Shown: piece after piece, positions 35,288-44,533 of the stretch | How positions within the stretch are numbered: the first letter of the stretch is position 1 | Layout of the letters: each line of letters opens with the position of its first letter | Source of the DNA: Chryseobacterium camelliae | Lineage (GTDB): Bacteria > Bacteroidota > Bacteroidia > Flavobacteriales > Weeksellaceae | Reading direction: 5' to 3' | Assembly: GCF_002770595.1 (NCBI RefSeq) | Contig: NZ_CP022986.1 | Coordinates: 2,294,001 to 2,358,000, forward strand | Length of the DNA: 64,000 bases | Made by a program: the position numbers and the translations under genes | Notes under the pieces: model-generated | Seen by the model: only the letters and a program-made list of their open reading frames with translations | Database searches by the model: none | What the model was told of the DNA's origin: nothing

Positions 35288-36292
35288 TTACATGTTCTCT
35301 TCCTCGATCATTTTTTTGAAGGTTTCAATCGTTCCGTGTAACGATTCATATGATTTTCCTCCGGCAGCATTGATATGCCCTCCGCCACTAAAATATTTGC
35401 GGGAAAACTGATTCACATCCACATCATCCTTACTTCTGAACGAGATCTTAATGAAATCATCATACAAGTCCTCCATAAAAAATGCGGCCATCTTTACGCC
35501 CAGAATGCTGAGCCCGTAATTTACAAAGCCTTCCGTATCCCCTTTTTGGAAACCGTACTCCTGTAATTCTTTTCGGGTAAGGTACAACACGGCAACTTTA
35601 CCTTCATGTACCACTTCTATCCTACCGAGAATAAGCGCGAGCAGATGAAGCCTGGAAACCGTATTCGTATCCCAGGTATTAGAGGTAATCATGGCAGGGT
35701 CTGCGCCTTTCTCAATGAGGTTGGCAATGATCCGGTGGGTCGTGGCACTTGTGGAACGGAAACGGAACCCGCCCGTATCGGTCATGATTCCTGTATAGAG
35801 GCATTCTGCAATATTGTGGTTCACCAGTTTTTCATCATCCATTGCTTCGATGAAATGGTAGACCATCTGGCAGGTAGCAGGAATGACCGTATCTGAATAA
35901 ACAAAATCAAATGATTCCGGCTGCTGATGGTGGTCAATCAGGATTTTCTTTCCCTTTGCATTAACAAGCCAGTCTCCTAATAATCCGATCCTGGAGGGTG
36001 AATTGAAATCCAAGCAGAAAATAACATCTGCAGACTGGATGATTTCAAAGGCTACCTTTCTTTTATATTCGGCAATAATTGCTTTTTTAGCTTCCGGCAT
36101 CCATTTCAGAAATTTGGGAAAATCATTCGGGACCACCACATCGGCTTCTATTCCTTTCTGCCTTAAATAATGTTTGAGCCCTAAACTTGAACCTATAGCA
36201 TCCCCATCCGGGTTGTAATGGGTAAGAATAACGACTTTGTTTTCCGGAATAAGTAAGGTATTGATTTCTAAAAGTTCTGCGGGGGTAAACAT
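35288..36292 (-). CDS. DHH-family phosphoesterase, NrnA-like
   Basis: A 334-residue bifunctional oligoribonuclease/pAp-phosphatase type protein that degrades short RNA fragments. Visible motifs are THYNPDGDAIGSSLGL (first metal site), FCLDFNSPSR, ILIDHHQQP (the DHH motif near 119) and, in the DHHA1 domain, FRSKDDVDVNQF followed by FSGGGHINAAGG. The length is typical. A minus-strand -7 box lies at 36323-36330. Confidence 0.92.
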   Translation of the reverse strand: MFTPAELLEINTLLIPENKVVILTHYNPDGDAIGSSLGLKHYLRQKGIEADVVVPNDFPKFLKWMPEAKKAIIAEYKRKVAFEIIQSADVIFCLDFNSPSRIGLLGDWLVNAKGKKILIDHHQQPESFDFVYSDTVIPATCQMVYHFIEAMDDEKLVNHNIAECLYTGIMTDTGGFRFRSTSATTHRIIANLIEKGADPAMITSNTWDTNTVSRLHLLALILGRIEVVHEGKVAVLYLTRKELQEYGFQKGDTEGFVNYGLSILGVKMAAFFMEDLYDDFIKISFRSKDDVDVNQFSRKYFSGGGHINAAGGKSYESLHGTIETFKKMIEEENM

Positions 36293-36322
36293 AGGATGTT
36301 TATTTCATTAAATTTGAGTTTC

Positions 36323-36330
36323 CAAAGATA
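36323..36330 (-). promoter_or_regulatory. -7 element of the DHH phosphoesterase gene
   Basis: Minus-strand TATCTTTG, 30 bases before the ATG. Confidence 0.55.
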
Positions 36331-36450
36331 GAGCTTTTCAACCAACCGTAAATATTATTTTTACACATTAAGAACGAAGCGCATGGCAAAATATGGATAC
36401 CGGCACATCGCAATAGTGACTGAAATAATTTCAAAAAAAAATAATTAAAA

Positions 36451-36481
36451 TTTGTAGCTTCTAAAAAATTATATATCTTTG
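36451..36481 (+). promoter_or_regulatory. Promoter of rpmH
   Basis: Full-consensus TTTG (36451-36454), 19-base spacer, TATCTTTG (36474-36481). Confidence 0.88.
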
Positions 36482-36525
36482 CAACCTGAAAATTAAACAG
36501 ATAATTACGATTTAAACATAAAGTA

Positions 36526-36684
36526 ATGAGTAAAAGAACATTCCAGCCATCAGAAAGAAAGAGAAGAAACAAACACGGTTTCAGAGAAAGAATGTCTACG
36601 CCAAATGGAAGAAGAGTTTTGGCTGCGAGAAGAGCTAAAGGCAGAAAGAGATTAACTGTAAGTGCTGCACGCGCTAAGAGATAA
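36526..36684 (+). CDS. rpmH: 50S ribosomal protein L34
   Basis: A 52-residue, very basic ribosomal protein: [19 protein letters not shown], then the invariant [20 protein letters not shown] and a KGRKRLTVS end. It forms a monocistronic unit between a full-consensus promoter and a terminator; the usual partner rnpA is not beside it. Confidence 0.97.
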   Translation: MSKRTFQPSERKRRNKHGFRERMSTPNGRRVLAARRAKGRKRLTVSAARAKR

Positions 36685-36709
36685 TTTCAACATTATCATA
36701 TACAAATCA

Positions 36710-36740
36710 TGCTTGAAAAGAAGTTTTTCAGGCATTTTTT
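36710..36740 (+). terminator. Terminator of rpmH
   Basis: 10-bp stem with one G-T pair (36710-36719 with 36725-36734), 5-base loop, then six T. Confidence 0.9.
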
Positions 36741-36834
36741 GTTGTTAAAATTTACTAAAATTAACGTCTTTTACGTTTCTTTTTTTTATTTTTAGACTCT
36801 GAAATCTTTTAGAAAAGCCTTATACCACTGAGCT

Positions 36835-37545
36835 ATGCCACATACACATATTTCCGGAGAGAACATTATACAGCTGCAGCATGCTAAAATTGCGCAGAAA
36901 AACTTTACTGTTCTTTCTGATGTTAACCTTAACATCAAAAAAGGAAGGTTCTGTTACCTGATCGGTAAGACCGGTTCCGGAAAAAGTTCCCTTCTGAAAA
37001 CATTATACGGGCATATTCCCCTGGTAGCAGGGCACGGATCAGTCGTAGGTTTCGACCTTGCGAAACTGAGAACTTCAGATATCCCCAACCTCAGAAGGAA
37101 ACTGGGCATCGTGTTCCAGGATTTCCAGCTGCTTTCTGACAGAACAGTGGAAAAGAACCTGAGATTTGTCCTGGAGGCTACCGGATGGAACGATAAAGTA
37201 AAAATAGAAGACCGTATCAACGAGGTTCTGGGCAGCGTAAACATGAAGAGCAAAAAGCATAAAATGCCTCATGAACTGTCCGGAGGAGAACAGCAGCGTG
37301 TTGCTATCGCAAGGGCTCTGCTGAACCATCCTGACCTCATCCTTGCCGATGAGCCAACCGGAAACCTGGACCCGGAAACTTCCAATGAGATTATGACCCT
37401 TCTGAAACAGGTTGCAATGGAAAACGGAGCTGCCGTTATCATGGCTACCCATGATTACCATATGATCCAGAATTTCCCGGGAGAAGCCATCCGTTGTGAA
37501 GACGGAAAGGTATTCGTACTGAATACGGCAGAATTATTTGAATAA
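36835..37545 (+). CDS. ftsE: Cell-division ATP-binding protein FtsE
   Basis: FtsE is the ABC ATPase that with FtsX controls wall hydrolases at the septum. The 236-residue protein has Walker [10 protein letters not shown] (about 43-51), the FtsE-like [16 protein letters not shown] segment, signature [15 protein letters not shown] and Walker [17 protein letters not shown]. FtsX is not next to it. The ATG sits inside a tRNA-like fragment (see findings), and residues before about 10 are poorly conserved in kind, so a later start is possible. Confidence 0.9.
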   Translation: MPHTHISGENIIQLQHAKIAQKNFTVLSDVNLNIKKGRFCYLIGKTGSGKSSLLKTLYGHIPLVAGHGSVVGFDLAKLRTSDIPNLRRKLGIVFQDFQLLSDRTVEKNLRFVLEATGWNDKVKIEDRINEVLGSVNMKSKKHKMPHELSGGEQQRVAIARALLNHPDLILADEPTGNLDPETSNEIMTLLKQVAMENGAAVIMATHDYHMIQNFPGEAIRCEDGKVFVLNTAELFE

Positions 37546-37597
37546 TTTAATTTAAGAGTCAATAAGCTTGACAGATCAGCAATGCCGGATTGTGATT

Positions 37598-38296
37598 TCA
37601 GGCTTTTTTGAATACATGAAAATCTTTGGTAAGTTCAAGATATTGGTCCGAGTATTGTCTCGGACTTTTTTCTATGGTGAAATCAAGTTTCGTTAAAGGT
37701 CTTTCTTTAAGAGAAAATTCCAGGATCAGTCTTTTAGGTTTCGATTGCTGAATCCCCCTTATTTCCACTCTCCTGTTCATAAACAACCCCGACTGTTCAG
37801 CAACAGCAGTAAAGCTCTCTCCCGCCTCATAAGGAATGATCACGGAAAAAATCCCTTCTCCAGTAAGCAGTGCTACCGACCTGGAGATCAGCTGCAGGAA
37901 ATTCAGCTCTACAGTCTGTCGGGCAATTTTATCCTTGGATGAATCTGAAGCCTCAAAGTAAGGCGGATTGGATACAATAAGATCAAATTTGCGATCAGTT
38001 TCGAATTGCTTAAAGTCCTGATGTATATTCGTAAGCCTTGAACGGAACGGTGAATGCTCAAAATTATTCCTGGTAAGCAGAGCTGCTTCTTCATTGATAT
38101 CAATACCCAGAAACTGAGCGGATGGGTTTCTCTGAGCCAGCATCAGGGAAATCAGTCCGGTACCGGTGCCGACTTCCAGGACATTCCTTGCCTGCTCTAT
38201 CTGTGCCAACGCACCCAGCAGGACTCCGTCGGTTCCTACCCTAAATACTTTTTCAGACTGCTGTATATCGAAATTTTTAAAACGGAATGCTTTCAT
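37598..38296 (-). CDS. trmN6: tRNA1(Val) A37 N6-methyltransferase-like protein
   Basis: A 232-residue SAM enzyme of the YfiC/TrmN6 group. It has VGTDGVLLGA, the SAM loop VLEVGTGTGLISLMLAQR, acidic residue in GIDINEEA, and the N6-adenine catalytic motif SNPPYF. The length matches the E. coli enzyme. It ends the histidine-kinase unit: the kinase stop is next to its start (1 base apart). Confidence 0.85.
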   Translation of the reverse strand: MKAFRFKNFDIQQSEKVFRVGTDGVLLGALAQIEQARNVLEVGTGTGLISLMLAQRNPSAQFLGIDINEEAALLTRNNFEHSPFRSRLTNIHQDFKQFETDRKFDLIVSNPPYFEASDSSKDKIARQTVELNFLQLISRSVALLTGEGIFSVIIPYEAGESFTAVAEQSGLFMNRRVEIRGIQQSKPKRLILEFSLKERPLTKLDFTIEKSPRQYSDQYLELTKDFHVFKKA

Positions 38297-38297
38297 C

Positions 38298-39752
38298 CTA
38301 CATATTTACCGGGAGCGTAATGGTAAAAGTAGATCCCTTTCCTACTTCAGATTTCACGGAGATCTCCCCTTTGTAATCTTCCACCATTTTCCTGACCATA
38401 GCTAACCCCAGTCCCATGCCGCTGTTTTTTGAAGTGAAATTAGGTTCAAATATCCGCTCGTACATATTTTCAGGTATGCCAATTCCGTTATCCTGTACGG
38501 ATATCATAACCCTCCTCTGGTGCTGCTCTATATCCACGTTGATGATCAGCTTCCGGTCATCGCTTTTTGCCTGCCTGGCATTGGTTACCAGATTGGTAAT
38601 GATCCTGGAAAGGTAAATCCTGTCCATATTGATCATGATATTGCTTTTATTGGCATGAAGAAAAACATTATCATCGCTGAATACCCTGAGAATATCTTCC
38701 AGTTCAGCATTGACATTGATTACTTCATTATTTTTTTCCGGCAGTTTGGCAAATTCTGAAAACGCAGAAGCAACCGTAGCGATAAGATCGATCTGATCTA
38801 CCATGGTCTTGCTCATCTGTTTTACTTTATCTGTGATGTTAGGATCTTCAGGATTGAATTTCCTTTCAAAATTCTGGATGGTCAGCTTCATTGGGGTCAA
38901 AGGATTTTTAACCTCATGGGCTACCTGCTTGGCCATTTCCCTCCATGCTTCTTCAGAGGCTTTGAAACGCAGCCGTTCCTTCTGATCCTGGATCTGGAGG
39001 ATCATCCGGTTGTAAGCCCTGGCCAGGGCATTGAGCTCATCATTTTTATAATACCGGATCGGATGCATCTCATTTTCAAATAAGGTGATTCTGGTAATCA
39101 TATCAGAAAATTTCGTAATATTTTTGGCGAGGCCGTTAGAGGTTACCCAGCTGACCCAGATACTGAAGAGGATAAGAAAAATATCTACAAAAAGGATGTA
39201 TTTAACATAGTCATGGACAATATTCATGTATGCGGATTCATCATGGTACAGCGGAATATAAATAATGGCAATCGGCTGGAGTTCATTATTCTTAAGGATA
39301 AGATAACTGGATGTAAGGCTTACATCCTTTACACGGTCGTACCCTTTGATATCCACCCGGGCATCCGTACTTAGTACCTTATTGACAATATTGACCGGGA
39401 TTTTCTGCTGGACAACCATACTTTTTTCCTTATTGGAAAGGATATAATTCCCCCGCAAATCATAAACGATAATATCATGCTGATTGATATCTGCAATTTC
39501 GTAAATCTTATTTCCCAAAACCTGCGGCAGGTCTTTGGTTTCTATCAGGGAGCGGCTTACCGCATAATCCAGATACCGCATAACGGCATTGGTCTTCTCC
39601 TGCATATCCGTCTTGCTCTGTTTCAGAGAATTATCCCTCAAAACAAAGTAAAGAACCAATGAAGTGGCAACAACACATAACAGACATACCAGAAGAAAAC
39701 CGAAAAATACACGGTTTCTTAAGCTATATCCTTTGTATTTACTGATTGCCAT
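38298..39752 (-). CDS. Membrane sensor histidine kinase, no partner regulator nearby
   Basis: A 484-residue kinase with two membrane helices (about 13-36 and 180-202) around a periplasmic or extracytoplasmic sensor domain, a HAMP-like segment (NITKFSDMITRI), the HisKA box AHEVKNPLTPMKL (His near 281), and the ATPase boxes NLVTNARQA, QDNGIGIP, and SGMGLGLAMV. The HEVKNPLTP form is typical of NtrY-like kinases. Its stop is beside the start of trmN6, and its 5' end overlaps ribE by 14 bases. No response regulator gene is in the window. Confidence 0.92.
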   Translation of the reverse strand: MAISKYKGYSLRNRVFFGFLLVCLLCVVATSLVLYFVLRDNSLKQSKTDMQEKTNAVMRYLDYAVSRSLIETKDLPQVLGNKIYEIADINQHDIIVYDLRGNYILSNKEKSMVVQQKIPVNIVNKVLSTDARVDIKGYDRVKDVSLTSSYLILKNNELQPIAIIYIPLYHDESAYMNIVHDYVKYILFVDIFLILFSIWVSWVTSNGLAKNITKFSDMITRITLFENEMHPIRYYKNDELNALARAYNRMILQIQDQKERLRFKASEEAWREMAKQVAHEVKNPLTPMKLTIQNFERKFNPEDPNITDKVKQMSKTMVDQIDLIATVASAFSEFAKLPEKNNEVINVNAELEDILRVFSDDNVFLHANKSNIMINMDRIYLSRIITNLVTNARQAKSDDRKLIINVDIEQHQRRVMISVQDNGIGIPENMYERIFEPNFTSKNSGMGLGLAMVRKMVEDYKGEISVKSEVGKGSTFTITLPVNM

Positions 39753-40335
39753 TTTGTTTTTTTATTATCGTAGCAATATACTTACCAATCACATCGAATT
39801 CCAGATTAACTTTGTCATCTATCTGCAAATGTTTCATATTGGTAAATTCCCAGGTGTAAGGAATGATTGCTACTGAAAAACGGGAATTTTCACTCTTGGC
39901 TACCGTAAGACTGATACCGTTTAAGGTGATAGAGCCCTGTGGAACGGTAACAAAATCATCAGCTTCATACGAAATCGTAATAAAGTAGCTGCCGTCCTTA
40001 TTTTCTATGCTCACTACTTTTCCTGTTGTGTCCACATGCCCCTGGACGATATGTCCGTCAAGCCTGCCGCCCATCTTCACGCATCGCTCAAGATTGACTT
40101 CCGTACCGATATTCCATTGGGAGAGACTGGTCTTTTCCAGGGTTTCATTAATCGCTGTTACCACATATTGGTTATCCTGTATATCTACTACCGTTAGGCA
40201 GCACCCGTTATGGCCAAGGCTCTGGTCTATTTTTAATTCCTGCGTAAAAGGGCATGTCAGTGTGAAATCAATGTTGCCTCCTCTTGTTTCCATCTTCTCA
40301 ATTACACCAACTGCTTCAATAATTCCTGTGAACAT
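39739..40335 (-). CDS. ribE: Riboflavin synthase, alpha subunit type
   Basis: Converts two 6,7-dimethyl-8-ribityllumazines to riboflavin. The 198-residue protein starts MFTGIIEAVGVI and consists of two homologous barrels (about 1-90 and 95-190), each with the LNGISLTV/HNGCCLTV core and GHVDTTGKV motif. A minus-strand -7 box is at 40368-40375. The gene overlaps the kinase gene behind it by 14 bases. Confidence 0.95.
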   Translation of the reverse strand: MFTGIIEAVGVIEKMETRGGNIDFTLTCPFTQELKIDQSLGHNGCCLTVVDIQDNQYVVTAINETLEKTSLSQWNIGTEVNLERCVKMGGRLDGHIVQGHVDTTGKVVSIENKDGSYFITISYEADDFVTVPQGSITLNGISLTVAKSENSRFSVAIIPYTWEFTNMKHLQIDDKVNLEFDVIGKYIATIIKKQNGNQ

Positions 40336-40347
40336 ATTATTTTTTGC

Positions 40348-40355
40348 TAAATTTG
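40348..40355 (+). promoter_or_regulatory. -7 element of pdxA
   Basis: TAAATTTG, 26 bases before the pdxA ATG; lies on the transcript side of the divergent ribE promoter. Confidence 0.55.
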
Positions 40356-40367
40356 TAGTTTAATCTT

Positions 40368-40375
40368 CAAAGATA
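40368..40375 (-). promoter_or_regulatory. -7 element of ribE
   Basis: Minus-strand TATCTTTG, 32 bases before the ribE ATG. It interleaves with the pdxA promoter, so the two polymerase sites overlap face to face. Confidence 0.55.
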
Positions 40376-40381
40376 ATCAAA

Positions 40382-41473
40382 ATGAGTCCAAAAAACCATA
40401 AGGTAAGGGTAGGAATTTCAATAGGTGACTTCAACGGCATCGGTCCGGAAATCATCATGAAATCACTGAAAGAGAAAACGATTACGGACTTTTTTACGCC
40501 GGTAATTTTTGGCTCGGGAAAATTGTTTACCTATCAGAAAAACATATTCAAGCTCAACCTGAACTTCAACTATATCAATGAGGTATCACAGGCTCAGGAT
40601 GGTAAGCTCAACATGGTGAATCTGGTCAAGGATAATGTGAATGTTGAACTGGGAACTCCTACTGAAGAATCCACACAGCTGGCGATCCTGTCTCTGGAAT
40701 CTGCTACCGAAGCTTTAATGAAAGGGGAAATTGATGTTCTGGTAACGGCACCGATCAACAAGGACGAAATGATGAAAGCGGGTTTCAAACACGCAGGACA
40801 CACAGGATATTTTGAAGAAAAGTTCAATAAAAAAGGTTTGATGTTCCTGGTGACTGAAGATCTTAAAGTGGCGGTCTCCACCCATCATATTCCTATTGCA
40901 CAGGTGGCAGAAAATATTTCCAAGGAGAAGATTAAAAAGCAGCTCAGGATGCTTAACCAGACACTGATAGAAGATTTCTGCATCCAGAAGCCGAAAATCG
41001 CAGTCCTTGGGCTTAATCCGCACTCGGGAGACGGAGGGATCATCGGTAACGAGGAAATAGAGATCATAGCACCGGCGATTAAGGAGGTATCAGATAATGG
41101 ACTTATGGCATTCGGACCTTTTCCGGCTGACAGCTTTTTCCAGCCTAATAAATACCGGAGCTTTGATGCTGTACTGGCCATGTATCATGACCAGGGCCTG
41201 GCTCCTTTTAAAACACTGGCTTATGAAGAGGGTGTCAATTATACTGCGGCCCTTCCTTTTATCAGGACTTCCCCGGATCACGGTGTGGCCTATGATATTG
41301 CCGGAAAAAATATAGCGGACGAGCAAAGTTTCACGGAAGCTATTTTTACTGCCGTGAAAATATTCAAGAACAGAAGTGAATATAATGACCTCAGATCAAA
41401 CAGACTCCAGCCCAGAAAAATGGTGGTGGATAATGGAGTTGACGAGGATCTTCCGGATGATTACAATGCCTAA
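40382..41473 (+). CDS. pdxA: 4-hydroxythreonine-4-phosphate dehydrogenase
   Basis: PdxA oxidises 4-phosphohydroxy-threonine in pyridoxal phosphate synthesis. The 363-residue sequence shows GISIGDFNGIGPEIIMK, TAPINKDEMMKAGFKHAGHTGYFEEKF with the metal His, LNPHSGDGG, and ALAMYHDQGLAP-type YHDQGL, followed by FIRTSPDHGVAYDIAGK. Slightly long compared with E. coli. It is divergent from ribE and followed by the yceD unit. Confidence 0.95.
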   Translation: MSPKNHKVRVGISIGDFNGIGPEIIMKSLKEKTITDFFTPVIFGSGKLFTYQKNIFKLNLNFNYINEVSQAQDGKLNMVNLVKDNVNVELGTPTEESTQLAILSLESATEALMKGEIDVLVTAPINKDEMMKAGFKHAGHTGYFEEKFNKKGLMFLVTEDLKVAVSTHHIPIAQVAENISKEKIKKQLRMLNQTLIEDFCIQKPKIAVLGLNPHSGDGGIIGNEEIEIIAPAIKEVSDNGLMAFGPFPADSFFQPNKYRSFDAVLAMYHDQGLAPFKTLAYEEGVNYTAALPFIRTSPDHGVAYDIAGKNIADEQSFTEAIFTAVKIFKNRSEYNDLRSNRLQPRKMVVDNGVDEDLPDDYNA

Positions 41474-41516
41474 AGGTCAAATATTTAGCTTTAAAATAAT
41501 TTGTTAATCATTTTTA

Positions 41517-41547
41517 TTTGTTATTATAAAAAAATTGCATATTTTTG
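41517..41547 (+). promoter_or_regulatory. Promoter of yceD-rpmF
   Basis: TTTG (41517-41520), 19-base spacer, TATTTTTG (41540-41547). The TTG at 41545 is part of the -7 box and not a start codon. Confidence 0.85.
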
Positions 41548-41559
41548 CACACTCATTTT

Positions 41560-42090
41560 ATGAACAAGTTAAGAAACTATGAGGTAAGCTTTTCCGGACT
41601 TAAAAACGGAAAACACGAGTTCAAGTTTGAGATAGATAAAACGTTCTTTCAATTATTTGACACCGAGCAGGAATTTACAAATCCCAGAATTACGGCAGAT
41701 ATCCTATTGGATAAGCATACGACTTTTCTGGAATTTGAAATCAGAATACATGGGCTGATCGAACTGGTTTGTGACATTACCAATGAAAATTTTGATCATC
41801 CTATTGAGAACCGTATTAAGGTATTGGTGAAATTCGGAGAGGAATATGATGACAGCGAAGAAGACGTAATCACCATTCCTGCGGGAGACCATGCATTTAA
41901 TGCAGCACAGCTTATTTATGAAAATGTAATGCTGTCTGTTCCGATGAAGAAGATTTCCCCTGCTGTCAAAGATGAAGACCTTGAGCTTCTTGATCAGTTC
42001 AGTCCTAAAGACATAGAGGAAAGTGAAGATCAGGAGCATGAAAGCGACCCGAGATGGGATGCTCTGAGAAAATTAAAAGATAAAAATTAA
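41560..42090 (+). CDS. YceD/DUF177 protein
   Basis: A 176-residue cytoplasmic protein of the DUF177 family, which is linked to 23S rRNA accumulation and nearly always precedes rpmF. The core is VCDITNENFDHPIENRIKVL; unlike YceD of many bacteria the CxRC part is reduced to this single VC. The C-terminus is very acidic (ESEDQEHESDPRWDALRKLK), the last part being the family's conserved tail. Start chosen at ATG 41560 (see promoter). Confidence 0.9.
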   Translation: MNKLRNYEVSFSGLKNGKHEFKFEIDKTFFQLFDTEQEFTNPRITADILLDKHTTFLEFEIRIHGLIELVCDITNENFDHPIENRIKVLVKFGEEYDDSEEDVITIPAGDHAFNAAQLIYENVMLSVPMKKISPAVKDEDLELLDQFSPKDIEESEDQEHESDPRWDALRKLKDKN

Positions 42091-42154
42091 AAATAATTTG
42101 AATATGATGAGATGATGAATCTCATCGCTCATCAATTAAAAAAGTTATTACACA

Positions 42155-42358
42155 ATGGCACATCCAAAGAGAAGACAGTCGTCAACAAGAAGAGATAAGA
42201 GAAGAACTCACTATAAGGCTGTAGTTCCTCAATTAGCTAAAGATGCAACTACCGGTGAACTTCACCTGTACCACAGAGCACACTGGCATGAAGGAAAATT
42301 ATACTACAGAGGTAAAGTAGTATTGGAAAAAGCAGTTGAGACTACTGAAGAAAACTAA
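42155..42358 (+). CDS. rpmF: 50S ribosomal protein L32
   Basis: 67 residues, starting [20 protein letters not shown] with the usual L32 basic region and then [15 protein letters not shown]. The zinc-binding Cys pairs found in some L32 proteins are absent, so this is the Cys-free (C-) type. 64 bases after yceD, ended by a terminator. Confidence 0.96.
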   Translation: MAHPKRRQSSTRRDKRRTHYKAVVPQLAKDATTGELHLYHRAHWHEGKLYYRGKVVLEKAVETTEEN

Positions 42359-42393
42359 GAAGTCTTTTCCTACGGAAAACTTCATTTTAATAC

Positions 42394-42432
42394 AAAAACC
42401 GCTCAATTTTAATAAAATTAAGCGGTTTTTTG
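42394..42432 (+). terminator. Terminator of yceD-rpmF
   Basis: A long inverted repeat AAAACCGCT...AGCGGTTTT extended by AATTTTA/AAAATT, followed by six T. Confidence 0.9.
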
Positions 42433-42461
42433 TTGTTTTTTACGTTTTTTTGGTATCTTTG
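42433..42461 (+). promoter_or_regulatory. Promoter of accB-accC
   Basis: TTG (42433-42435), 18-base spacer, TATCTTTG (42454-42461), 23 bases before accB. Confidence 0.7.
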
Positions 42462-42484
42462 GCCCAAAATCAAATATTAAATTT

Positions 42485-42964
42485 ATGGATATTAAAGACA
42501 TACAAAACCTGATCAAGTTTGTCTCTAAAGCTGAGGTTTCTGAAGTAAAATACAAAACCAAGGATTTCGAAATTACCATTAAGACCCCACTGGCCGGCAG
42601 CGAAGTATCGTATGCACAGCCTGCGGTTTACCATACCGCTCCACAACCAGCTGCTGCTCCTGCCCCATCTCAGGCTGCCGTACCGGTTGCTGAAAAGCAG
42701 GAAGCCGCTTCTGATGACAGTAAATATGTAACCATCAAATCACCAATGATCGGGACTTTCTACAGAAAGCCTTCTCCGGACAAAGATGTTTTCATCAATG
42801 TTGGAGATGAAGTTTCTAACGGTAAAGTGGTATGTGTGATTGAAGCCATGAAACTTTTCAACCAGATCGAATCTGAAGTAAGCGGTAAAATTGTTAAAAT
42901 TTTAGTGGATGACGCTACTCCGGTAGAGTACGACCAGCCATTATTCTTAGTTGATCCATCTTAA
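42485..42964 (+). CDS. accB: Biotin carboxyl carrier protein of acetyl-CoA carboxylase
   Basis: AccB (159 residues) carries biotin between the carboxylase and transferase sites. An N-terminal oligomerisation segment is followed by an Ala/Pro-rich hinge (about 50-85) and the biotinyl domain with KSPMIGTFYRKPSPD and the biotin site EAMKLFN (Lys123). accC follows after 91 bases of AT-rich, repeat-like spacer. Confidence 0.97.
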   Translation: MDIKDIQNLIKFVSKAEVSEVKYKTKDFEITIKTPLAGSEVSYAQPAVYHTAPQPAAAPAPSQAAVPVAEKQEAASDDSKYVTIKSPMIGTFYRKPSPDKDVFINVGDEVSNGKVVCVIEAMKLFNQIESEVSGKIVKILVDDATPVEYDQPLFLVDPS

Positions 42965-43055
42965 GGAATTTTAGATTAAAGATTATAAATTTTAGATGAT
43001 GCTGTCATTTAAAATAATTTAAAGTTCAAAATTTATAATTTAAAATTTCAGAAAG

Positions 43056-44411
43056 ATGTTCAAAAAAATATTGATCGCCAATCGCGGCGAAATTGCAATG
43101 CGTATCCTGCGTACATGCAAGGAAATGGGAATCAAAACGGTTGCGGTATATTCTACTGCTGACAAGGACAGCCTTCATGTGAGATTTGCTGACGAAGCGG
43201 TCTGCATCGGTCCTGCCATGAGTAAGGATTCCTACCTTAAAATCCCTAATATTATTGCAGCAGCGGAAATTACTAATGCTGACGCCATCCATCCCGGCTA
43301 CGGATTTTTATCTGAAAATGCCAATTTCTCAAGAATCTGCCAGAAGAACGGAATCAAATTCATTGGTGCAACTCCTGAACAGATTGAAAAAATGGGTGAT
43401 AAGGCCAACGCCAAGGCGACCATGAAAGCAGCCGGAGTGCCTTGTGTACCGGGTTCAGACGGACTGATCGAATCTTATGAAATGGCAGCCAAAACAGCCG
43501 AAGAAATCGGTTATCCGGTAATGATCAAAGCCACTGCAGGTGGTGGCGGGAAAGGGATGAGAGCGGTATGGAAAGCTGAGGACCTGAAAGACCACTGGGA
43601 TTCTGCAATCCAGGAAGCTGTAGCAGCTTTCGGGAACGGCGGAATGTACATGGAAAAGCTGATCGAAGAGCCTAGGCATATCGAAATCCAGGTTGCAGGA
43701 GATCAGTTCGGTAAAGCATGTCACCTTTCTGAAAGAGACTGTTCCGTACAGAGAAGAAACCAGAAACTGACTGAAGAAACCCCATCTCCGTTCATGACCG
43801 ACGAGCTTCGTGAACAAATGGGTGACGCTGCTGTAAAAGCTGCTGAATTTATCGGTTACGAAGGTGTGGGAACTATTGAATTCCTGGTAGACAAGCACAG
43901 GAACTTCTACTTTATGGAAATGAATACCAGAATCCAGGTAGAACACCCGATCACTGAGCAGGTAATTGATTATGACCTGATCAGGGAGCAAATCCTTCTG
44001 GCTGCCGGAACACCTATCTCCGGGATTAACCATTACCCAAAACTGCATTCTATCGAATGCAGGATCAACGCAGAAGATCCTTATATGGATTTCAGGCCGT
44101 CTCCGGGTAAAATTACCGGGCTAAATATCCCTGGCGGACACGGAGTACGCGTAGATACGCATGTATATTCAGGATATACCATTCCTTCTAACTATGACTC
44201 TATGATCGCGAAACTGATCACCACTGCACAGACGCGTGAAGAAGCCATTGCTAAAATGAGAAGGGCATTGGAAGAGTTTTATATTGAAGGTGTGAAAACT
44301 ACCATTCCTTTCCACAGACAGCTGATGGATAACGAGGATTACCTTGCCGGAAACTATACGACAAAATTCATGGAAGATTTTGTAATGGACAGAAAATATG
44401 ATCACCACTAA
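43056..44411 (+). CDS. accC: Biotin carboxylase subunit of acetyl-CoA carboxylase
   Basis: AccC (451 residues) carboxylates biotin on AccB using ATP and bicarbonate. It begins [21 protein letters not shown], and shows [11 protein letters not shown], the ATP-grasp Gly loop [39 protein letters not shown] and INAEDP in the normal order. Terminated by a strong hairpin. Confidence 0.97.
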   Translation: MFKKILIANRGEIAMRILRTCKEMGIKTVAVYSTADKDSLHVRFADEAVCIGPAMSKDSYLKIPNIIAAAEITNADAIHPGYGFLSENANFSRICQKNGIKFIGATPEQIEKMGDKANAKATMKAAGVPCVPGSDGLIESYEMAAKTAEEIGYPVMIKATAGGGGKGMRAVWKAEDLKDHWDSAIQEAVAAFGNGGMYMEKLIEEPRHIEIQVAGDQFGKACHLSERDCSVQRRNQKLTEETPSPFMTDELREQMGDAAVKAAEFIGYEGVGTIEFLVDKHRNFYFMEMNTRIQVEHPITEQVIDYDLIREQILLAAGTPISGINHYPKLHSIECRINAEDPYMDFRPSPGKITGLNIPGGHGVRVDTHVYSGYTIPSNYDSMIAKLITTAQTREEAIAKMRRALEEFYIEGVKTTIPFHRQLMDNEDYLAGNYTTKFMEDFVMDRKYDHH

Positions 44412-44436
44412 GATCATACTATCATAAACTTATCAG

Positions 44437-44463
44437 CCGCCTCCTTCCGGAGGCGGTTTTTTT
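44437..44463 (+). terminator. Terminator of accB-accC
   Basis: CCGCCTCC (44437-44444) with GGAGGCGG (44449-44456), TTCC loop, then seven T. Confidence 0.95.
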
Positions 44464-44533
44464 GTACATGATTTTTATCAATCCATGATATTTCTCAATT
44501 ATTTGATTTATATTTGTTTGAGAAAGATATATT

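Noticed and set aside
37546..37597. Terminator between ftsE and trmN6
   Set aside because: Only weak pairing (GCC/GGC) and no T run long enough to support it.
42965..43055. AT-rich repeats between accB and accC as a functional element
   Set aside because: Low-complexity TTTAGATTAAAGATT-like words with no stable hairpin; left as spacer.
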